Below, one piece after another: positions 22,161 through 27,167 of a stretch of DNA of 27,167 nucleotides; the first letter of the stretch is position 1, and the number at the start of each line of letters is the position of its first letter. Location: the NCBI GenBank assembly GCA_036380835.1, contig DASVDZ010000027.1, positions 1-27,167 of the forward strand, read 5' to 3'. Origin of the DNA: DASQJL01 sp036380835 (GTDB lineage Bacteria > Eisenbacteria > RBG-16-71-46 > SZUA-252). Below the pieces are notes generated by a model. It searched no databases. It was given only the letters and a program-made list of their open reading frames with translations, and was not told the DNA's origin. The translations under genes and the position numbers were made by a program.

Positions 22161-22961
22161 ATGGCGATCGCATCGAAGTCCTTCGCCTACGCGCACGATC
22201 GGGAGACCGGCGTCGCGACGATCACGCTGAACCGGCCCGAGCGGCTGAACGCCCTCACCTTCGAGGTCTACGCGGAGCTTCGGGACACGTTCCGCGCGCT
22301 CGACACCGAGCCGGGCGTGCGAGCGATCGTGCTGACCGGCTCGGGGCGCGCGTTCTGCTCCGGGGGCGACGTCGAGGAGATCATCGGAGCGCTCTTCTCC
22401 TACGACGCGAAGGGGCTCCTCGAGTTCACCCGCATGACGTGCGACCTGATCGCCGCGATCCGCCGCTGCCGCCGCCCGGTCGTCGCGGCGCTGAACGGCA
22501 CCGTGGCCGGCGCGGGCGCGGTGATCGCCGCGGCGTGCGACCTGCGGGTCGCCTCGGAGACGGCCAAGATCGCGTTCCTCTTCGTCCGCGTCGGCCTCTC
22601 GGGCGCCGACATGGGCGCCTCGTGGCTCCTGCCGCGGCTCGTCGGCTTCGGCCGCGCGGCCGAGCTCCTGATGACCGGAGACTTCATCGACGCGCGGCGC
22701 GCGACCGAGATCGGGCTCTATCAGCGCCTCACCGCGCCCGACCGGGCGCTCGCCGAAGCGACCGCGCTCGCGGAGCGGCTCGCGCGCGGTCCTTCCGAGG
22801 CGCTCGCGGTGACGAAGCGGTCGTTGGATCTCGAGGCCGACCTCGACCTCGAGGCGGCGCTCGACCACGAGGCCGAGGCGCAGGCGCGGCTCATGGAGCA
22901 TCCCAACTTCCGCGAGGCGTACGAGGCGTTCCGCGCCAAGCGGGAGGCCAAGTTCGTCTGA
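22161..22961 (+). CDS. Crotonase-like (enoyl-CoA hydratase/isomerase superfamily) protein, atypical active site
   Basis: 266 residues, one base after the RidA-like gene. The fold markers NRPERLNALT, RAFCSGGDVEE (oxyanion hole) and LNGTVAGAGAVIAAACDL are present. Both catalytic glutamates of true hydratases are missing: the Glu144 position is Val121 and the Glu164 position is Phe141. An acidic residue is retained at Asp150 (GLSGADMGASWLLP), the place where PaaG-like isomerases and some ring-modifying crotonases carry their catalytic Asp. Ordinary hydration is therefore unlikely; isomerisation or hydrolytic ring cleavage of a cyclic beta-keto acyl-CoA fits better with the neighbours. The stop shares one base with the ATG of the acyl-CoA dehydrogenase. 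Confidence 0.9.
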   Translation: MAIASKSFAYAHDRETGVATITLNRPERLNALTFEVYAELRDTFRALDTEPGVRAIVLTGSGRAFCSGGDVEEIIGALFSYDAKGLLEFTRMTCDLIAAIRRCRRPVVAALNGTVAGAGAVIAAACDLRVASETAKIAFLFVRVGLSGADMGASWLLPRLVGFGRAAELLMTGDFIDARRATEIGLYQRLTAPDRALAEATALAERLARGPSEALAVTKRSLDLEADLDLEAALDHEAEAQARLMEHPNFREAYEAFRAKREAKFV

Positions 22962-24124
22962 TGGCGCGGTCCCCGATTCCCGACGTCGGCGCGGTCCGCG
23001 CGTTCCTCGACGAGGCGCATCTCCCCTTCGCGCGCGACGTGGCCGCCTGGGCCGCGCGGGAGCTGGCGACCCGGCCCGAGCCGGCGGACGACGACGCGGC
23101 GCGCCGGGAGGCTCGCGCGCTCCTCGCCGCGATGGGCGGCGCCGGGTGGCTCGAACCGGTTCGCGCGCGCGATTGGCGCGCGGCCTGCCTCGTGCGCGAG
23201 GCGCTCGGCGCGGCGAATCCGCTCGCCGACGCCGTCTTCGCCCTCCAGGCGCTCGGCACGGTCCCGATCCTCACGTCGGGCAACGCGGCGATGGCCGCCC
23301 GCTGGGTTGACGACGCGATCGCCGGGCGGGCGATGGGGGCCTTCGCCATGACCGAGCCCGAGGCGGGATCGGACGTCGCGGCGATGGCGACGACCGCGCG
23401 CCGGGACGGCGGGTCCTACGTGCTGAACGGCGTCAAGCGCTTCATCTCGAACGCCGGGATCGCCGACTTCTACACCGTGTTTGCCTCCACCGATCCCGCC
23501 GCGGGAGGGAAGGGGATCTCCTGCTTCGTCGTTCCCGCCGACACGCCGGGCCTCCGCTTCGAGGGCGCGCAGGTCCTCTCGTCCCCGCACCCCTTGGGCG
23601 AGATCTCGTTCCGCGACTGCCGCGTCCCGGAGGCGAACCGCCTCGGCGAGGAGGGGCGCGGCTTCGCGCTCGGCCTCATGACGCTCGACCGGCTCCGCGC
23701 GACGGTCGGGGCGGCCGCCTGCGGCATGGCCGCCCGCGCGCTCGGGGAGGCGCTCGACCACGCGCGGGCGCGAAGGCAGTTCGGAAAGCCGCTCGCCGAG
23801 TTCCAGCTGATCCAGGAGAAGCTCGCGCGCGTGGCGATGGAGCTGACCGCCGCCCGGCTCCTCGTCTATCGCGCGGCCTGGGAGGGAGACCGCGGCGCCC
23901 CGCGCGTCACGCTCGAGGCGGCGATGGCGAAGGCCTTCGCCACCGAAGCCGCGCAGCGCGCGGTCGACGACGCGGTGCAGATCCTGGGCGGCGCGGGCGT
24001 GCTCAGATCCCACCCGGTCGACCGGCTCTACCGGTCGGTGCGCGCCCTTCGCATCTACGAGGGGACCACCGAGATCCAGCATCTCGTGATCGCGGGCCAA
24101 TTGCTCAAGGACGCGGAGGCGTGA
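22961..24124 (+). CDS. Acyl-CoA dehydrogenase
   Basis: 387 residues, start ATG in the TGATG overlap with the crotonase gene. Signature segments are FAMTEPEAGSDVAAM (FAD and substrate region, ~128-142), RFISNAGIADFYTVFA, RRQFGKPLAEFQLIQEKLA, VQILGGAGVLRSHPVDRLYRSVR and RIYEGTTEIQ with Glu367 as the likely catalytic base. The size and Glu position resemble short/medium-chain and aryl/cyclic acyl-CoA dehydrogenases. It probably oxidises a ring-derived or ring-opened CoA thioester and passes electrons to ETF. Its end overlaps the downstream monooxygenase start by four bases (GTGA). Confidence 0.92.
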   Translation: MARSPIPDVGAVRAFLDEAHLPFARDVAAWAARELATRPEPADDDAARREARALLAAMGGAGWLEPVRARDWRAACLVREALGAANPLADAVFALQALGTVPILTSGNAAMAARWVDDAIAGRAMGAFAMTEPEAGSDVAAMATTARRDGGSYVLNGVKRFISNAGIADFYTVFASTDPAAGGKGISCFVVPADTPGLRFEGAQVLSSPHPLGEISFRDCRVPEANRLGEEGRGFALGLMTLDRLRATVGAAACGMAARALGEALDHARARRQFGKPLAEFQLIQEKLARVAMELTAARLLVYRAAWEGDRGAPRVTLEAAMAKAFATEAAQRAVDDAVQILGGAGVLRSHPVDRLYRSVRALRIYEGTTEIQHLVIAGQLLKDAEA

Positions 24125-26376
24125 GGGCGGCCTCGATCGGCGGCGGACCGGCGGGCCTCTTCTTCGCGCTCCTGCTCAAGAAGGAGGATCCGCGGCACGA
24201 CGTGGTCGTCTACGAGCGGAACCGCGTCGACGACACCTTCGGCTTCGGCGTCGTCTTCTCCGACGCGACCGAGGAGGCGCTCGCGCAGGCCGACGCCGGC
24301 GTGACCGCGGCGATGGCGGCGCGGTGCCACCGCTGGGACGACATCGAGATCCACTACCGCGGGACGCGCCTCACGTCGACCGGGCACGGCTTCTCCGGCC
24401 TCTCGCGAAAGGCGCTCCTCGCGATCCTCGCCGAACGCTGCCGGGAGGAGGACGTGCGGCTCTGCTCCGAGCACGAAATACAGGATCCGGAAGAGCTTCG
24501 CCGCGGCGTCGACCTCGTGTTCGCCGCCGACGGCGTGAACTCGATCGTCCGCGAGCGCTACCGCGACCGGTTCCGCCCCTCGATCGACGTGCGGCCCAAC
24601 CGCTTCGTCTGGCTCGGCACGACGAAGCCGTTCCCGGCGTTCACGTTCTATTTCAAGAACGACCGGCACGGCCTCTGGCGCGTGCACGCCTACCAGTACG
24701 AGCGCCGGCACGCGACGTTCATCGTCGAGGCGCGCGAGGCGACCTGGCGGGACGCGGGGATGGACCGGGCGAGCGAGGAGGAGACGATCGCGTTCCTCGA
24801 ACGCCTCTTCGCCGAGGAGCTGGCCGGGCATCCGCTCCTATCGAACCGCTCGATCTGGCGGAGCTTTCCGACGATCCGGAACGAGCGGTGGCGCCACGAG
24901 AACGTGGTCCTCGCGGGGGACGCGGCGCACACGGCCCACTTCTCGGTCGGATCGGGGACCAAGCTGGCCATGGAGGACGCGATCGCGCTCGTCCGGGCGC
25001 TGCGCGAGCACGAGCGGATCCCGGAGGCGCTCGCCGCGTACGAGGAGGCGCGCCGGCCCCCGGTCGAGAGCCTCCAGCGCGCGGCGCAGGCCTCGCTCCA
25101 GTGGTTCGAGGACACCGAGCGCTACATGAACCTCGATCCCGTGCCGTTCGCGTTCGCCCTCCTGACCCGGAGCCTTCGGGTCACGCACGAGAACCTCAAG
25201 GTGCGCGATCCCGCGTTCACCGCGGCGGTGGACGACTGGGTGGCCGAGCGGGCGGAGCGCCAGGCGCGCGTGCCCGTGGCGGCGCGCCCCGCGCCGCCGC
25301 CGATGTTCACGCCGTTCCGGCTCCGCGAGCTGGTGCTCGAGAACCGAGTCGTCGTCTCGCCGATGTGCCAGTACTCGGCGGTGGACGGCGTGCCCGACGA
25401 GTGGCATCTCGTCCACCTCGGCTCCCGCGCCGTCGGCGGCGCGGGCCTCGTCTTCGCCGAGATGACCGACGTTTCCGCGGAGGGGAGGATCTCCCCGGGC
25501 TGCACGGGCCTCTACACCCCGGGGCAGGCCGCGGCCTGGAAGCGCGTCGTCGACTTCGTGCACGGGAGGACGCGCGCCAAGATCGCGATCCAGCTCGGCC
25601 ACGCCGGACGGAAGGCCTCGACGCGCGTCTCCTGGGAGGGGGACGTGGAGCCGCTCCCGTCGGGGAACTGGCCGATCGTCGCCCCCTCGCCCCTCCCCTA
25701 CTTCCCCCACAGCCAGGTGCCGCGGGAGATGACCCGCGCCGACATGGACGCGGCGGTTGCGGAGTACGTGCGCGCGACGGGATACGCGATCGAAGCCGGA
25801 TTCGACCTCCTCGAGATCCACATGGCGCACGGCTACCTCCTCGCCAGCTTCATCTCGCCCCTGACCAATCACCGCGAGGACGGGTACGGCGGGCCGCTAG
25901 AGAACCGCATGCGGTTCCCGCTCGAGGTCTTCGACGCCGTGCGCGCCGCGTGGCCCGCCGCCCGCCCGATGTCGGCCCGCATCTCCGCGGTCGACTGGGT
26001 GCCGGGAGGCATGGGGCCCGAGGACTCGGTCGACGTGGCGCGGATGCTGAAGGAACACGGCTGCGACGTGGTGGACGTCTCGGCGGGCCAGACCGTGCCC
26101 GAGCAGCGCCCCGCGTACGGGCGGCTCTTCCAGACGCCGTTCGCCGACCGGATCCGCCACGAGGTGGGGATCGCCACCATGGCGGTCGGGAACATCTCGT
26201 CCTACGCCGACGTGAACACGATCGTCGCCGCCGGGCGCGCCGACCTCTGCCTCCTCGCGCGCGCGCACCTCTGGGACCCGTACTGGACGCGGCACGCCGC
26301 CTACGAGCTCCGGCACCCGCTCGCGTGGCCCGATCCCTACGAATCGCTCAACAAGTTCCGCCCGCGCTTCACCTGA
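24121..26376 (+). CDS. Bifunctional salicylyl-CoA 5-hydroxylase/oxidoreductase, 2-aminobenzoyl-CoA monooxygenase/reductase type
   Basis: 751 residues, GTG start. Residues 1-~385 are an FAD aromatic-ring monooxygenase: IGGGPAGLFFALLLK (GGGPAG at 7-12), FGFGVVFSD, FAADGVNSIVRERY and GDAAHTAHFSVGSGTKLAMEDA (Asp267). Residues ~395-751 are an Old-Yellow-Enzyme-type FMN reductase: TPFRLRELVLENRVVVSPMCQYS, IQLGHAGRKAS, EIHMAHGYLLASFISPLTN (His567/His570 pair) and NRMRFPLEVFDAVR. This exact two-domain fusion is known from Azoarcus 2-aminobenzoyl-CoA monooxygenase/reductase, which hydroxylates and then reduces the ring of anthraniloyl-CoA. The same family includes salicylyl-CoA 5-hydroxylase. The neighbouring CoA ligase and tryptophan dioxygenase favour the anthraniloyl-CoA substrate. 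Cytoplasmic, using NAD(P)H and O2. Confidence 0.95.
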   Translation: MRAASIGGGPAGLFFALLLKKEDPRHDVVVYERNRVDDTFGFGVVFSDATEEALAQADAGVTAAMAARCHRWDDIEIHYRGTRLTSTGHGFSGLSRKALLAILAERCREEDVRLCSEHEIQDPEELRRGVDLVFAADGVNSIVRERYRDRFRPSIDVRPNRFVWLGTTKPFPAFTFYFKNDRHGLWRVHAYQYERRHATFIVEAREATWRDAGMDRASEEETIAFLERLFAEELAGHPLLSNRSIWRSFPTIRNERWRHENVVLAGDAAHTAHFSVGSGTKLAMEDAIALVRALREHERIPEALAAYEEARRPPVESLQRAAQASLQWFEDTERYMNLDPVPFAFALLTRSLRVTHENLKVRDPAFTAAVDDWVAERAERQARVPVAARPAPPPMFTPFRLRELVLENRVVVSPMCQYSAVDGVPDEWHLVHLGSRAVGGAGLVFAEMTDVSAEGRISPGCTGLYTPGQAAAWKRVVDFVHGRTRAKIAIQLGHAGRKASTRVSWEGDVEPLPSGNWPIVAPSPLPYFPHSQVPREMTRADMDAAVAEYVRATGYAIEAGFDLLEIHMAHGYLLASFISPLTNHREDGYGGPLENRMRFPLEVFDAVRAAWPAARPMSARISAVDWVPGGMGPEDSVDVARMLKEHGCDVVDVSAGQTVPEQRPAYGRLFQTPFADRIRHEVGIATMAVGNISSYADVNTIVAAGRADLCLLARAHLWDPYWTRHAAYELRHPLAWPDPYESLNKFRPRFT

Positions 26377-26392
26377 TCGCGAAGAGGGTCCG

Positions 26393-26623
26393 ATGGCACT
26401 CACCTACTCGAGTTACCTCAAGATCGACGAGCTCCTCGAATTGCAGCGACCGGTCTCCGACGGACCGGAGCACGACGAAACGCTCTTCATCGTGATCCAC
26501 CAGATCTACGAGCTCTGGTTCAAGGAGATCCTGCACGAGGTCGACTACCTAGCACACGGGTTCGCCCGTCGCACCGGCACCAGGTGGACAGGTGGCCGAG
26601 TGGTTAAAGGCAGCAGACTGTAA
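26393..26623 (+). pseudogene. kynA: Tryptophan 2,3-dioxygenase, N-terminal fragment only
   Basis: A good site (AAGAGGG) lies before the ATG, 16 bases after the monooxygenase gene. Residues 1-53 match the start of tryptophan 2,3-dioxygenase, including LTYSSYL, PEHDETLFIVIHQ with the active-site His36, and YELWFKEILHE. A full enzyme has roughly 260-300 residues. After about base 26551 the similarity stops and the frame runs on through unrelated codons into the tRNA-Tyr gene, ending at a TAA formed by the anticodon loop. About 80% of the enzyme, including the heme-binding and tetramer-forming helices, is missing, so this copy cannot be functional as it stands. Either the gene was cut by a rearrangement or the assembly joins unrelated sequences here. 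It remains strong evidence that the operon belongs to tryptophan/kynurenine catabolism. Confidence 0.88.
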
Positions 26624-26671
26624 ATCTGCCCGCGCAAGCGTACGGTGGTTCGAATCCACCCCTGTCCACCA
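26586..26671 (+). tRNA. tRNA-Tyr (anticodon GTA), CCA encoded
   Basis: A full class II cloverleaf can be folded by eye. The acceptor stem GGACAGG (26586-26592) pairs perfectly with CCTGTCC (26661-26667), followed by discriminator A and encoded CCA. The D arm is GCC/GGC. The anticodon stem GCAGA/TCTGC encloses CTGTAAA with anticodon GTA at 26620-26622. A long variable arm (CCGCGCAAGCGTAC) follows, as expected for bacterial tRNA-Tyr, then the T arm GGTGG-TTCGAAT-CCACC. The gene is complete. Its 3' end borders the decayed integrase, so it is a likely attachment site. Confidence 0.97.
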
Positions 26672-26752
26672 GCCGGTTATGCCGTTGCTTGTACAGCAGG
26701 AAGCTGGACAACCTCGGCCCCGCCACCATTGGTGTCGATTGCGGCGATTGGG

Positions 26753-26896
26753 CATAATCTCAGAATGCCGCATGGCCGTGTTAAGCCCTACTGCGACGAA
26801 CAGCCAAAGGTCAGTGTCGGCGTCCGCAATCGCGCCCTTGTAAAAGGCCTCGGCGTAGCGCGCCGGTCCTTCCGTTGGCGCTCCAAGAAATGCGGA
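26753..26896 (-). pseudogene. Tyrosine recombinase (phage-type integrase) fragment
   Basis: A 48-residue stretch reads like the beginning of an integrase catalytic domain. YAEAFYKGAIADADTD is followed by LWLFVAVGLNTAMRHSEIM, in which the Arg of TAMRHSEI corresponds to the first catalytic Arg of the R-H-R-Y set. After the Met the similarity ends and unrelated codons lead into the antisense of the tRNA. The core-binding domain, H-x-x-R box and catalytic Tyr are not found in any minus-strand frame, so only a relic remains. Confidence 0.6.
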
Positions 26897-27050
26897 GACT
26901 TTATGCCGATGCGGGCACGGCGGTCGTATTGGTTTCGGTTGTGGAGCTTCCGATAGTCGATTATCTTGCGTCCAAGGAAAAGGTCGATGCGGAATGGACC
27001 TCCTTCCTTCATCACTAGGCAACCACCCGCGTCGGGCCGCAGCCCTTTTG

Positions 27051-27167
27051 TCAGGCCGGTTCTAAGGCTTCGACTTGTTCGATCTCCTTACGGCGCTCCA
27101 ATCCTACAGTCGCCAAATCAAACGCCTGCTGCATATTCAACCACAGCTCCGGAGACGTCCCAAGCAT
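27051..27167 (-). CDS. higA: HigA-family addiction-module antitoxin, C-terminal part (5' partial)
   Basis: The minus-strand frame enters from the right edge and ends at a TGA (27053-27051), leaving 38 residues. The start LGTSPELWLNMQQAFDLA is the highly characteristic end of the HTH domain and following helix of HigA/VapI-type antitoxins. An acidic/basic tail with RRKEIEQVEAL follows. The DNA-binding helix-turn-helix and the start codon lie outside the window. The partner HigB-type toxin gene, usually just upstream, would also be beyond the edge. Such modules commonly stabilise integrated elements. Confidence 0.8.
   Translation of the reverse strand: MLGTSPELWLNMQQAFDLATVGLERRKEIEQVEALEPA

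Larger units (their letters stand above)
26672..27167. mobile_element. Remnant of a tRNA-Tyr-associated integrated element (partial, to window edge)
   Basis: Directly after the tRNA 3' end the sequence becomes visibly poorer in G+C, with many A/T third codon positions, unlike the preceding 26 kb. It holds a minus-strand integrase fragment and, at the window edge, the C-terminus of an addiction-module antitoxin. Between them no intact gene is recognisable. A 42-codon plus-strand frame (26890-27018) is open but unassigned. The order tRNA 3' end, integrase, accessory genes is the usual layout of integrated islands. The right boundary is outside the window. Confidence 0.55.

Noticed and set aside
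22161..22961. Annotation as a true enoyl-CoA hydratase
   Set aside because: Both catalytic glutamate positions are occupied by Val and Phe, so only the superfamily assignment is supported.
26549..26680. Minus-strand peptide containing GVDSNHRTLARADLQSAAF, apparently a conserved protein
   Set aside because: It is the antisense translation of the tRNA-Tyr gene, a well-known annotation artefact; only the upstream integrase-like block in the same frame was kept.
26890..27018. 42-codon plus-strand frame (MRRLYADAGTAVVLV...) in the low-GC tail
   Set aside because: It reads smoothly, but there is no ribosome-binding site and no recognised family, and the surrounding sequence is gene debris; not enough to call a gene.
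1..27167. CRISPR arrays, insertion sequences with terminal inverted repeats, riboswitches
   Set aside because: No regularly spaced repeats, transposase-like frames or conserved riboswitch-like leaders were seen; intergenic gaps before 26551 are mostly under 110 bases.

Overview
The window is very GC-rich, densely packed chromosomal DNA from a diderm, apparently aerobic bacterium. The diderm call rests on an OmpA-type outer-membrane protein. A soluble diheme c-type cytochrome, an FMN-dependent 2-hydroxyacid oxidase and oxygen-dependent aromatic catabolism point to aerobic life. The protein repertoire (reaction-centre-type cytochrome c, YHS-type copper ATPase, benzoate-CoA-ligase / 2-aminobenzoyl-CoA monooxygenase cluster, tryptophan 2,3-dioxygenase) fits soil lineages such as Gemmatimonadota, Eisenbacteria-like groups or Acidobacteriota. 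That placement is inference; no rRNA or marker gene is present. The last ~600 bases are visibly less GC-rich and look foreign.

Layout. Bases 1-617: 3' part of an OmpA/TSP3 outer-membrane protein. 711-4885 (minus): a secreted serine-hydrolase/aspartyl-protease fusion, then a histidine kinase and its OmpR-type response regulator. The hydrolase and the regulator operon both carry the same 11-bp-phased direct repeat upstream, so the hydrolase is probably a target of this two-component system. 4992-5633 (minus): a LysE-type exporter whose conserved N-terminus lies upstream of any normal start codon. 5726-7957 (plus): a promoter, an exported prolyl-iminopeptidase-like hydrolase and a 2-hydroxyacid oxidase. 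7977-10339: a MarR regulator, with a palindromic operator inside its own promoter, overlapping a ClC chloride channel/transporter gene with CBS domains. 10396-13777: a TPR protein and a copper-type P1B ATPase. 13875-16364: a diheme cytochrome c and a GT-C-like membrane glycosyltransferase.

16371-20116 (minus): benzoate-CoA-ligase-family enzyme, VOC ring-cleaving-dioxygenase-like protein and membrane SpoIIE/PP2C phosphatase. 20206-26551 (plus): creatininase-family amidohydrolase, SDR, RidA-like protein, crotonase-like protein, acyl-CoA dehydrogenase, the bifunctional salicylyl-CoA 5-hydroxylase / 2-aminobenzoyl-CoA monooxygenase-reductase, and the start of tryptophan 2,3-dioxygenase. The genes overlap or nearly touch, so this is one operon. 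Together with the divergent CoA ligase it reads as an aerobic tryptophan -> kynurenine -> anthranilate -> 2-aminobenzoyl-CoA route followed by dearomatisation, deamination, ring opening and beta-oxidation. The RidA-like and crotonase-like proteins both lack the usual catalytic residues of their namesakes, which suggests pathway-specific chemistry.

26552-27167: tryptophan 2,3-dioxygenase is cut off after about 53 residues, 35 bases before a tRNA-Tyr gene. A decayed tyrosine-integrase fragment and the C-terminus of a HigA antitoxin follow. This is either the edge of a tRNA-integrated element with a rearrangement, or an assembly junction at the tRNA.
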